Assembly (NCBI GenBank): GCA_000469685.2
Contig: LS997566.1
Location: forward strand, 17,675,545 to 17,739,544
DNA: 64,000 nucleotides
Direction of reading: 5' to 3'
Source of the DNA: Haemonchus contortus
Taxonomy: Eukaryota > Nematoda > Chromadorea > Rhabditida > Trichostrongylidae
This document shows positions 26,174 through 35,403 of the stretch, one piece after another. The position numbers were made by a program, and so were the translations under genes. Each line of letters opens with the position of its first letter. Within the stretch, counting starts at the first letter, position 1. The notes below the pieces were generated by a model. That model was not told the DNA's origin. It worked only from the letters and a program-made list of their open reading frames with translations, and made no database searches.

Positions 26174-29100
26174 ATGGACTCTTCATCGAAAGTGAAGCTG
26201 ATTGCTGGGATATTCGTCAGCATTTCCATTATCTCTACAGTGCTGGCATGCGCATTGTGGGATTTCCCAGCTAATTCTACAATAAACAATTCACTATACT
26301 TCGGTAAGTTTGTTTTAATTTGGTAGTTTTATTCTGTTTTAAGGAGCGGAGGTTGTGTAGAGGTAGATGGTGCACTATCACAAGGCATGAGCCGGGTTTG
26401 CGATACCGCTCGCTCAGGATAGTCAAAGGCACAGTTCACGATAATCTTGAGCTATCTTTAACAAGCTGTAAAGCGGAAGTTTCGGTAAAGAAGAAAGCAA
26501 GTCCGTCAACTTTGCGAAAAAATACGTTTTCTTAACGAAAAAGCAGCTTTAATCGAGCATTTATTAATGCAGACTTATCATTCGTCGCATAAATGACATC
26601 CCCGAGGGCAGTAAGACTTCCTCTGTTCATAGGTGATACCCTTACGGTAGCAGAATCCGTTTGCAATATGCACGGGGCACCTGGAAAGAGAAGTTCCATA
26701 CCAATGGACCATAGAGCAAAGGTTCCTTACTCTGGGCGATCTTCGCATTTGTTCGGGTTTTGAGCAGCAGGTTTGGTTTCATTTTGAGTGTCTCCACCTC
26801 CGACTTGCGAAACTGTTCCGTCCAAGTCCTGCAAAGATGAACGAAGTTTGAAGATGCTTTCAAAAGTTCGTAAAAAATCACCATTTGGGTATTCAGAGCT
26901 GGATTATGAAAAGAGGAAACAAGGAGGAACAACACTGAATGAAGCCTGTTTGTTGGTTTCGGTAGCGATGCTGCTTCCAGCGACTATGACGATCAAAAAG
27001 ACGAGAAGGGAGACGGACGTCATCCTGAATTTCTATTTTTTTCGACCTCCGAAAGGTGCCATCCAAGCACACATTCGGGTGTAACTTCTTCAGATGGTAC
27101 TATCACTTCGTGACTCTCGTCAACTGATAAATAACTCAGCCCTGCGGTTTAAAATCTATAATTATCCTATCTTCGAGGAAAAGCTATGCGAATCGAGGTG
27201 TGACTGTACGCAGGCTGAAGCTTGGGCAAGGAAATTCTCAGTATCGCAGTGTTGTTAACAGGATTAAGAAGGTGATCTAGAAGCGGATTGCAAACCTTGA
27301 GGGAGTGGGAAATGAGAGCATACAGGCTGGAGCTTCCTCCACTTTTATACAAGTTACGTAACGGCCAATGACGCACAGCATTTGGTCTGGAAGGACTGAG
27401 AAAACATTGGTCCCTCCTCTCGTCTACTACGTGATAGGAATTTTTATTCATTCTACATGACATGAATTGCAGAAACCAGCGCTGCTTCCAAGTACCCCAC
27501 ATGAATAGCTCATTGATCTCAATTTATGTTACGGAGGACGAGATCCACGATTGTGGACCTTATGTTTTTCCAATAGCACTACGTGTCCAACTTTCACCCG
27601 TCATCTCGGTGATACTAAAATACCTAGTTCTGATAAATATAAGTCACAAATTTTGAGGGAGCTGAAGCGGACAGTTACACCTTTTGCACAATCTGGAACG
27701 TTACCCACTAAGCAGTACACTCAGCCGTTTTACAAGGGAACAAACAATAAGGCAACTAGGTAAAATTTAAGGTGGAAATTCTCCGCAGGAGAAATCCCTA
27801 TTTCTTCAAGAGAACAGCCTTGATGCCGCGAGATCGGTGAGAACCCAAGAAGCTACAGAAGCCCTCCTTCATTAGAAGCTGGCTGTCTTCAGCTTTCGGA
27901 TATGTATCCCGTAGGAGCAGATTCTCAGGCCTTCACCTTTTACAAATCCTTGACTGTGATTGACACAAAGAATAACTTGGGTAGTGACCACTTTGACATC
28001 TTTGCCAACAGTATTAAGAGTATTTCTAAAGGTTCCATCGTTTTTTGTTAGCAAAGCTAATGAATTGCTCGTCAAGAATCAACTTTTCTCGTGAAAGTCC
28101 TGAGTCCATTTTGACGTATTTAACTGCATCACACAATGCAACTTTTGCTGTATGAAAAGCACTTGCTATCCTACTCACTGTTTTTTGAGGAAAGCAGCTG
28201 CAGTTGCCCACATAATTGTTCGACTTCCATAGAAGGATTAGGATTCATTAGATCTCTGACGAAAACATGTCTTGCCTGATCGATCATTCAGAACGGCCTG
28301 TTGTGTCAACGAGAAAGTTTTGTGCGTGCGTGTATGTGCACCTTGCTCCACTTGCTTTCATATAGGTCGTATAAAAGTGGAACGAACATGTATGTTCTCA
28401 TTGCAGATTCCCGAACGAGTCACGAAGGCTCCTAATTTACCCTGTCTTCAAACTACTGGCTCGTTAGAGCCACGAAATAAGACTTTATCCCTCTCTTTTA
28501 AAAGACGAAATAGTATGATGTTGTGCATGCGCACATTTCGAAAAGCTTAGGAAAGAAAATCAAAGTTTCAGTATGACGTCAATTTCCTTTATCGTGCTTT
28601 TCGTCGTCATTATCGGTGGCAACTTCGTCACATCATCCAACAACGATGAGGTTTTCTTCGAAGTTTTTTCTTATTGTTCCTAATTGGTAGCTTGATTTTA
28701 ATACTCTGCAAATCATTTCACGAGTTTCAAGACACATCTTCAAAGTGTTTTCTTTTTTGCAACGAAGCGATTTTGCAGACTGAAGGTACAGGCACACCAG
28801 GTGGATCACGGCTCCTCCCGCACCCGGTGAACAAAAGATCGAAAAATGCGAGGATCATCCAGAGTAAAGAAACTTTTACAAAAGATTTCATTAAATTAGA
28901 ACTCTTAGAACTTTTCCAGATGTCCCGCTCATATAGCAAACGGATTCTGCTACCGTGAGGGTGTCACAGAGGAACAAAGGAGGACCTACTGCCCTCTTGG
29001 GTGTAACTTGTGCAACAAAACAGAAAGTTTGAGTGAACAGATACACTATCAATCGTAGCTTTATCTTAGTTTGTTAGTTGCTTTTCCAAAATGAAGACAG

Positions 29101-32100
29101 CTTTCAATCATCATTTCAACAATACAAACTTCAATACACAGAGACGATTGTACATGGCTAGCTACATAGTTACTCCTACCACCATATTTGATCGACGAAG
29201 TATCGTTTGTGGAAAAATGTTCAGAAGAGATTATGAGGGTTCATCTCGCCTGAAAGTTCCTTCTCGCCTTATGTGATGCACCACTCACTAATACAGTTCG
29301 AGAAGAATGTTCCCTCAAAACTCTAACTAATGGTGGTGATCTAGATCTCCGTGTTCTCTTCCTTTCATCGGCCATCTACAGTCCCACCACGCTCCACATC
29401 ACATGTCAAACTGTCAAGCTCAAATGTCAAAGCATTCATTGTATTGGCTTTTTACTTTCGAAGTTAGCTATTGGCCCCTAAAAGTTGTCATCGGTTCCTG
29501 GCACCCACCATTATCTATCCTTTCACCACTAAAGTGCCATGGCTCCAGTTAATACGGAGACCGTTACATTTCTAGTAGCTCTTGTCTTCTATGAACCGTC
29601 ATCAGTCCCTATTAGTTGCTAACAGTCTTATCAGTTGTTTGCAGCCCCTTCACATACCACTCCACTTACTGAAATGCCAAGACTTCAGCGTTAATATGAA
29701 GTAAGGTAATGGTGCCTCCTTAGCCTCCTTGCCAGCTTCTATCGAATGTTATACTTACCAATTTACCTACAACCTTCCGGTGTTCTCATTCTGCTACATG
29801 TACCCCTTACATATTTGAACGCTCTAAGTTCAGGGGGAGAGCAGCAATGAACTTCCAGTCAAACACACCCACACCCACCAACACACACACATACATCGAC
29901 AAAGCACCAGACACATCTAGCGAATAGTATATAGTAGGAAAGCGCTTCCCCTTTCAGGACGCCTATTTCAAGCAAATTCGTGATAGACGACCACCACTAG
30001 TTAGAGTTCTGAGGAATCATTCTTTCCGAACTGTATCAGTGAGTGGTGCATCACATAAGGCGAGAAGGAACTTTCAGGCGAGATGAACCCTCATAATCTC
30101 TTCTGAACATTTTTCCACAAACGATACTTCGTCGATCAAATATGGTGAAAGGAGTAACTATGTAGCTAGCCATGTACAATCGTCTCTGTGTATTGAAGTT
30201 TGTATTGTTGAAATGATGATTGAAAGCTGTCTTCATTTTGGAAAAGCAACTAACAAACTAAGATAAAGCTACGATTGATAGTGTATCTGTTCACTCAAAC
30301 TTTCTGTTTTGTTGCACAAGTTACACCCAAGAGGGCAGTAGGTCCTCCTTTGCTCCTCTGTGACACCCTCACGGTAGCAGAATCCGTTTGCTATATGAGC
30401 GGGACATCTGTAAAAGTTCTAAGAGTTCTAATTCAATGAAATCTTTTGTAAAAGTTTTCTTTACTCTGGATGATCCTCGCATTTTTCGATCTTTTGTTCA
30501 GCGGGTGCGGGAGGAGCCGTGACTTCACCTGGTGTGCCTGTACCTTCAGTCTGCAAAATCGTTTCGTTGCAAAAAAGAAAACACTTTGAAGATGTGTCTT
30601 GAAACTCATGAAATGATTTGCAGAGTATTAAAATCAAGCTACCAATTAGGAGCAGTAAGAAAAAACTTCGAAGAAAACCTCATCGTTGTTGGATGATGTG
30701 ACGAAGTTGCCACCGATAATGACGACGAAAAGCACGATAAAGGAAATTGACGTCATACTGAAACTTTGATTTTCTTTCCTAAGCTTTTCGAAATGTGCGC
30801 ATGCACAACATCATACTATTTCGTCTTTTAAAAGAGAGGGATAAAGTCTTATTTCGTGGCTCTAACGAGCCAGTAGTTTGAAGAGAGGGTAAATTAAGAG
30901 AATTCGTGACTCGTTAGGGAATCTGTAACGAGAACATTCTGTCTGCTCCACTTTTATACGGGCTATATGAGAGCAAGTGGAGCAAGGTGCATGTACACGC
31001 ACGCACAAAACTTTCTCGTTGACACAACAGGCCGTTCTGAATGATCGATCAGGCAAGACATGTTTTCGTCAGAGATCTAATGAATCCTAATCCTTCAATG
31101 GAGGCCGAACAATTATGTGGGCAACTGCAGCTGCTTTCCTCAGAAAACAGTGATTAGAATAGCAGATACTTTTCATACAGCAAACGTTGCACTGTGTGAT
31201 GCAGTTAAATACATCAAAATGGACTCAGGACCTTTACGAGAAATTGATTCTTGACGAGCAATTCATTAGCTTTGCTAACAAAAACGATGGAACCTTTAGG
31301 AATACTCTGAATACTGTTGGAAAAGATGTCAAAGTGGTCACTTCCCAAGTTATTCTATTGTGTCAATCACAGTCAAGGATTTGTAAAAGGTGAAGGACTG
31401 AGAACCTGCTCCTACGGGATACGTATCCGTAAGCTGAAGACAGCCAGCTTCTAATGAAGAAGGGCTTTTGTAGCTTCTTGGGTTCTCACCGATCTCGCGG
31501 CATCAAGGCTGTTCTCTTGAAGAAATAGGGATTCCCTCCATGCAGAATTTCCACACAAAAAGTTACCTAGCTACCTTATTGTTTCTTCACTTGTAAAACG
31601 ACTGGGTGTACTGCATAGTGGGCAACCATCCAGATTGTGCAAGAGGTATAACTGTCACGCTTCACCTGCCTCAAAATTTGTATCTCCTACAAACGAGAAG
31701 TAGGAATTTCAACTGCACCGAAATGATGAGGAAAAGTCGGACACGCGCTATTGGAAAAAACATGTGGTCCATAATCGCGGTTTCTGTCCTCCGTAACATA
31801 AATTAAGTTCAATGAGCTATTCATGTGGGGTACTTGGAAGCAACGATCGATGGTTTCTGCAATTCATGTCATGTAGAATGAATTAAAAGTTCCTATCATA
31901 AAGTAGACGAGAGAAGGGGCCAATGTTTTCTCAGTCCTTCCAGATCAAATGCTGTGCGTCATTGGCCATATGTAACTCGTATAAAAGTGGGGGAAGCATC
32001 AGCCTGTATGCTCTCATTTCACACTACCTCAAAGTTCGCACCCCGCTTTTGGAATAATTTTATAAGATTTTAATAAAACCTGTTGCCAAGATGGTGAATA

Positions 32101-35100
32101 AATTCTTATCAACTTACGTTTCGGCGTTATCGCCGTTTCTTCGTTGTCGCCTTCACCCCTTTGGGTGCTCACCGAATAGAGTCCCATAATGGTGCTGTAT
32201 TCGGAATCACAGTTAGGATTCTTTTACGAGAGCCCCTCATTTTGGCGCGGAAAACACTCGAAGCGTTTTTCATCAACGCCAGGTCTCCAAAAATGAATAG
32301 GAAGGACTAGTGCTTAGCCGTAGCTAGCGAACTCGCGCCTTTCTCTGACCTCTGTGGGTTTTATATGGCTCCGGTATCACGGCGGGAGGGATAGGGCATA
32401 TCATCTAAAGCAAGCCCAAGTCCCTATGGGTCAGTTTAGCGGCGGTCGACTAAACAATCGGTTAATGTTGGAGGTGGGTTAAATGTTTTAAGGGTTATCA
32501 GGTTAGGTCTAGGGAACCGGTTTTTGAAGTCAAATTGTTGAATGAGGGATGGATAGCGATATCTTTAGGTTTCCAACTCTGAGGAAGGCGATAACGCCGA
32601 AACGTAAGTTGATAAGAATTTATTTACCATCCTGGCAACAGGTTTTATTAAAATCTTATAAAATTAATGCAAAGCCATGCCAAGATTTATCGAGAGTCGA
32701 ACATGGACGCTTTTGAAATACCTTTTTATCCCATTATCAACCCTGCAATATTGAGAATTTCCTTGCACAAGCTTTAGCCTGCCTTACACTTACACCTCGA
32801 TTCGCATCGCGTTGATTTGAGCAAGAGATAATCATAGATTCTTCACCGCAGGGCAGAGTTATTTAGAAACTGACGAGAGTCACGAAGTGATAGCACCATC
32901 TGAGAAATTACACCCAACCGCACAGTATGCTTGGATGGCAATCACCTTTCAGAGGCATTTCGAAAAAAATAGAGATTCAGAATGACGTTCGTCTCTCTTT
33001 TCGTCTTTTTGATCGTCGTAGTCGCTGGAAACATTATCGCTACCGTCACCAACAAAGAGTTACATCTGTGTTTTCTTCCTTATTTACTATTTCCATAATC
33101 CAGCTTCAATCACCCTCTTGGTGATTTTTTACGAATTTTTGAAGCTCCTTCAAACTTCGTTCATCTTCGCAGGACTTGGACGGAACAGTTTCGCAAGTCA
33201 GAGGTGGAGACACTCAAAATAGAACCAAACCTGTTACTCAAAACCCGAACAAATGCGAAGATCGTCCAGAGTAAGGAACAGACATGGCTCTATGGCTCAT
33301 TGGGATTTACCTTCTTTTTCCAGATGCCCAGTGCATATTGCAAACGGATTCTGCTACTGTAAGGGTATCACCTATGAACAAAGGAAGTCTTACTGCCCTC
33401 GGGGATGTCATTTATGCGACGAGTGATAGGTCTGCATTAATAAATGCTCGATGAAAGCTGCTTTTTTTTTTTGATATTTAAGCTAATTCGACTCAGGATT
33501 AACTCAAAGCTAATTTCACCCTACATCCTCGCATAATAGGTGGACTTACGACTCCTTACCAAATCCACTATCCTTTCCCCCTCTCGGTCCCTTAATGCAA
33601 CTGGAATTTTTTTTTTGGGATTTTAGCATTCGAAATTACGATAGCAATTCAAACTATTGAGACAAATATAAAATCAGAGTTGAGGAACAAAGACATTAAT
33701 CATTTCAAAGGTTTATACCCCGTTTGGGCATGTCGGGTTCGCAACTGCATAAAGTCTCGCTTGTGACTTAAAGCCGAATTCAGAGCACTAAATTTAGAAC
33801 CTATGCAGCACTAAATGGTCGAGAACACAATTATGAGAAATACTAAATACATGCTAACAGTGAGTACGCTATGCAGGGAAGAGGAAAGAGACCTCACGGT
33901 ATGCTGGGCCGGAACATTCAAGCGTATCGCACCTACAAAATAATATTCCCTTGACACTTGCGGTGTTTCCAGACGTTCCCACCTAAAGTTCCTTGGAAAC
34001 ACCTCTTCGGAGATAGTGAACGAAGTGAGTGTCTATCAGTGCATGTATTATTCTTGACAGAATGCCTTCCGTTCCCCCATGTCTGTCCTTCCTGTCTCGT
34101 GGGTTATGAAGCACGTTCAGTGCTGGTGCGCTGGCTAAATCAGCAACGAAACCCCGAATTAGCACCTAGTTAGGTTGACATAGCTACGGTCTCTCCAAAG
34201 TAGATGAGCTGGTGCTATTTGCCAGAGTTTAGGTAGAAGAATTAGGAATTGAATATCAACCCGCCCGTAAGTGTGTGTATAGGTCCGATACGCATTCGAA
34301 CACCACTACAATTCTGGAAGGAAGTGCCCTCTTACAAGAACTAGGAAACACCAGGAGCCCCTTTTCTTTTCCTAATTCAGGAATGCCAAAGCATATCACT
34401 GTTATTCACAAACATCCGATAACTTTGTCATTTGCCTACTTCAAAGAACTTATTTCAGGTGGACTTATAATAGGCTTTCTGTTGAACTCCGGTATAGCTT
34501 ATTGCCTTTTTATTGGAACCGCTCAACAAAATTCTCGGATGTTCTTCCCGTATATAGTATGCGCAACAATTCACACTGTGATCAGGTAAACTTTTCTTTG
34601 TTGACATAGATTTTACTGATTGATCGCTGAGCATTGCGCAGGTGAACAACAAAAAACGCCGAATGTCAGGTAGGATTGATTGTGGTTAGTGCGACGTGGA
34701 AGATACGGATTTGTTAGATCCTACCTCAATTTAACCGAACGCTAACCAAAACATCTCGAGCTCCGGAAAAATTAATTTGAATTTAGCTAGCATTCGATCT
34801 TAGTTCAGGATCGTAGGTGCAGATACTGTCCTGCCAGGATCAGAATTCCTACAGGTAATACAATGATTGATAGTCTCGGGTATCACGCGTCCTCATAACC
34901 AACTGCAACTCTGTGTTTTAAAATTTATCCTGCACCATTCCTATTGCCATATCTTAAGCAGACCATCTGCTCACTTCTCATTCTCAGAGAAATTTTGAAT
35001 GTTCACAATTATTTTTGTCTGGCAGTTAGTCAGCTGAAATAATGAGAATTAGTTATGGCTAGATCATCTCTTTCATTCTTCTCTTGCTAGAAAAACCTAT

Positions 35101-35403
35101 AAAAAGCAATAAAATGAGCTCCAAAGTAGTAAACTTTCGAAGGAACAGAGCAGGAAGCTTGAGCAATCCAACATCTTTTTCTAAAAGATATTTTTCAGCA
35201 TCTTTGGTATTGCATTCTTCTTCGGCTCGGTAATCTATGCAATGTTAGCGAGGAAAATGGTCGATGACGTCTATGGATTGCTGGTTTTCACATTGCTGTT
35301 CGGATTCTGGTACTGGAGCCTGCATACCGTGCAAAAGCAACGCGATTATGTCCGCAAAATTTCCGGAGAGCATGTGAAATTCAACGATGTGGAATTCTTA
35401 TGA
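26174..35403 (+). CDS. Small four-pass membrane protein with an 8.2-kb first intron
   Basis: Three exons fit in one frame: 26,174-26,303, 34,459-34,585 and 35,199-35,403 (TGA), 153 residues. The start ATG directly follows TTTTTGTTCAG, an acceptor in the position used for spliced-leader trans-splicing. Exon 1 ends in phase 1 with G, and exon 2 supplies GT. Hydrophobic segments: residues about 9-28 (exon 1), GLIIGFLLNSGIAYCLFIG and the start of a third in exon 2, the rest of the third (IFGIAFFFGSVIYAML) and YGLLVFTLLFGFWYWSL in exon 3; the tail is basic and cytosolic. Two N-glycosylation sequons (N34, N38) lie in the first loop. The layout is that of small tetraspan proteins; the family is not named. 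Intron 1 contains the entire ShKT-like palindrome. Without a transcript, exon 1 could instead belong to another gene. Confidence 0.6.
26341..26416 (+). repeat. SINE head fragment
   Basis: GGAGGTTGTGTAGAGGTAGA, then a box B-like CGGGTTTGCGATACC, resembles the tRNA head of the window's SINE family without its body. It lies between exon 1 of the four-pass gene and the palindrome. Just after it, 26,425-26,450 (AGGCACAGTTCACGATAAT) matches the end of the insertion at 44,557. Confidence 0.5.
26578..27023 (-). CDS. Secreted ShKT-like six-cysteine protein, copy A
   Basis: Exons (minus): 26,946-27,023, 26,731-26,828 and 26,578-26,680, 92 residues. Exon 1 encodes a 26-residue signal peptide region (MTSVSLLVFLIVIVAGSS...). 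Exon 2 encodes a Gly/Asn/Gln linker and KCEDRPE; exon 3 the rest of a domain with spacing C-x5-C-x8-C-x13-C-x3-C-x2-C and ends at the stop. This spacing and the CxD start fit ShKT (SXC/NC6) domains, common in secreted nematode proteins and sometimes acting on potassium channels or proteases; the actual target is unknown. The in-frame first intron must start GC (CAG|GCTTCA), a rare but accepted donor. An AATAAA lies at 26,560-26,565. TATA box at 27,342. Confidence 0.72.
27342..27349 (-). promoter_or_regulatory. TATA box of copy A
   Basis: TATAAAAG followed by GTGG and, about 34 bases downstream, CTCTCATT, a possible initiator. The same TATAAAAGTGG block precedes all four ShKT-like copies. Confidence 0.55.
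27872..28211 (-). pseudogene. Decayed ORF in left arm, unrecognised
   Basis: Two overlapping minus-strand frames (28,026-28,211 and 27,872-28,075) become continuous if one extra base in a T6/A6 run near 28,040 is ignored. The right-arm counterpart (31,110-31,454) has five A at that place but carries a different one-base insertion. The readable parts (LDEQFISFAN; DGTFRNTLNTVGKDVKVVTT; RICSYGIHIRKLKTASF) look protein-like. There is no ATG at the apparent N-terminus, so it was probably an exon. A short intron with a GTGAGT donor near the start is possible. No family recognised. Confidence 0.35.
28370..28377 (+). promoter_or_regulatory. TATA box of copy C
   Basis: TATAAAAG followed by GTGG and, about 28 bases on, TTCTCATT; about 200 bases upstream of the ATG at 28,573. 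Confidence 0.5.
28573..29058 (+). pseudogene. ShKT-like copy C, frameshifted
   Basis: Exon boundaries match copy D: 28,573-28,650 (signal peptide), 28,779-28,863 and 28,920-29,058. Exon 2 is 85 bases, one shorter than in D: near 28,800 the left arm reads GGTGGATCACGG where D reads GGTGAAGTCACGG. The shift puts the first Cys (KCEDHPE in D) out of frame, so the six-Cys domain cannot be made. Signal peptide, splice sites, exon 3 and the TATA box are all intact, so the loss seems recent. The sequence was read directly, but a sequencing or assembly error at this base cannot be excluded. Confidence 0.7.
29091..29276 (+). CDS. 61-codon ORF downstream of copy C, doubtful
   Basis: An ATG-initiated ORF begins 32 bases after the stop of copy C and is repeated in the other arm (30,051-30,236) with one residue changed (T/F). 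It has no signal peptide and is rich in Asn, Arg and Ser. Since the arms are near-identical here, its conservation is not proof of coding; it may be 3' UTR. Confidence 0.2.
   Translation: MKTAFNHHFNNTNFNTQRRLYMASYIVTPTTIFDRRSIVCGKMFRRDYEGSSRLKVPSRLM
29343..29986. other. Palindrome spacer
   Basis: This 645-bp single-copy centre has no gene. It contains a degenerate copy of the CA-associated repeat of the 7.3-8.4 kb region (TTTGAACGCTCTAAG at about 29,815, CA-rich run, AGCGAATAGTATATAGTAGG at about 29,919). Confidence 0.6.
30051..30236 (-). CDS. 61-codon ORF downstream of copy D, doubtful
   Basis: Mirror image of 29,091-29,276, starting 32 bases after the stop of copy D. Same reservations: it may only be the 3' untranslated region of the ShKT-like transcript. 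Confidence 0.2.
   Translation of the reverse strand: MKTAFNHHFNNTNFNTQRRLYMASYIVTPFTIFDRRSIVCGKMFRRDYEGSSRLKVPSRLM
30269..30756 (-). CDS. Secreted ShKT-like six-cysteine protein, copy D (intact)
   Basis: Exons (minus): 30,679-30,756, 30,465-30,550 and 30,269-30,407, all GT-AG, 100 residues. Exon 1 gives a classic signal peptide (MTSISFIVLFVVIIGGNFV...). Exon 2 encodes a Thr/Pro/Ala-Glu linker and KCEDHPE; exon 3 continues the domain with C-x8-C-x13-C-x3-C-x2-C, then a tail of about 14 residues with an NKT glycosylation sequon that copies A and B lack. Six Cys in ShKT spacing indicate three disulphides and secretion. ShKT proteins in parasitic nematodes are often excretory-secretory products; the target here is not known. 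TATA box at 30,951. This is the only copy with every sign of being functional. Confidence 0.8.
30951..30958 (-). promoter_or_regulatory. TATA box of copy D
   Basis: TATAAAAG followed by GTGG, about 195 bases upstream of the ATG at 30,756; the downstream initiator-like block reads TTCTCGTT instead of TTCTCATT in copy C. Confidence 0.5.
31110..31454 (+). pseudogene. Decayed ORF in right arm, unrecognised
   Basis: Right-arm mirror of 27,872-28,211. It is continuous across the A-run that breaks the left copy but carries an extra base near 31,353 (ATTCTATTGTG against ATTCTTTGTG), which shifts the last third out of frame. The GTGAGT donor-like site of the left arm is GTGATT here. Confidence 0.35.
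31980..31987 (+). promoter_or_regulatory. TATA box of copy B
   Basis: TATAAAAG followed by GTGG and CTCTCATT as in copy A, but now about 1 kb from the ATG because of the insertion at 32,056. Confidence 0.5.
32056..32709. mobile_element. Non-autonomous element with 79-bp inverted repeats
   Basis: This block is absent from the left arm. Inverted repeats at 32,056-32,134 and 32,587-32,665 differ at two positions. The block is bracketed by CTTTTGGAAT (32,046-32,055) and CTTTTGAAAT (32,710-32,719), a likely 10-bp target duplication, and the left arm has a single related site. Long terminal repeats with a 9-10 bp duplication recall Mutator-like elements, but 44 bp lie between the right repeat and the duplication. 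It holds no transposase ORF. It sits about 70 bp after the TATA box of copy B, in its leader. Confidence 0.65.
32982..33426 (+). pseudogene. ShKT-like copy B, probably impaired
   Basis: Exons by alignment with A: 32,982-33,059, 33,173-33,270 and 33,324-33,426. Signal peptide, linker, CEDRP and the six Cys are all readable and the stop is in place. However, the exon 1 end reads GAG|TTACAT with no GT or GC donor, and the alternative GTTACA one base upstream would shift the frame of exon 2. Exon 3 has an extra, seventh Cys (Arg to Cys, GFCYC). The promoter is separated by the insertion at 32,056. AATAAA at 33,439-33,444. It could still be expressed with another donor, but it reads as a decaying copy. 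Confidence 0.6.
33471..34458. other. End of intron 1 of the four-pass gene
   Basis: No exon recognised. A SINE tail remnant (TATAGGTCCGATACGCATTC..., about 34,275-34,325) lies near the acceptor of exon 2. Confidence 0.4.

Larger units (their letters stand above)
26536..33470. repeat. Large palindrome: inverted duplication carrying four ShKT-like genes
   Basis: The left arm (about 26,536-29,342) and right arm (about 29,987-33,470) are reverse-complement copies, collinear over about 2.8 kb once a 0.65-kb insertion in the right arm (32,056-32,709) is removed. A 645-bp spacer separates them. Each arm holds two small genes facing away from each other: left A(-) and C(+), right D(-) and B(+). Between them lies a non-coding or decayed block. 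Inner parts (C/D) differ at very few positions, while outer parts (A/B) differ in about 6 of 98 exon-2 bases. The whole unit sits in intron 1 of the four-pass gene. Confidence 0.9.

Noticed and set aside
26174..26303. Exon 1 as a separate single-pass gene
   Set aside because: The GTAAGT donor at 26,304 and the exact phase and topology match with exons at 34,459 and 35,199 favour one gene, though this stays unproven.
27167..27502. 111-codon minus ORF upstream of ShKT-like copy A
   Set aside because: It covers the TATA box region of copy A, its right-arm mirror is not open, and composition is not protein-like.
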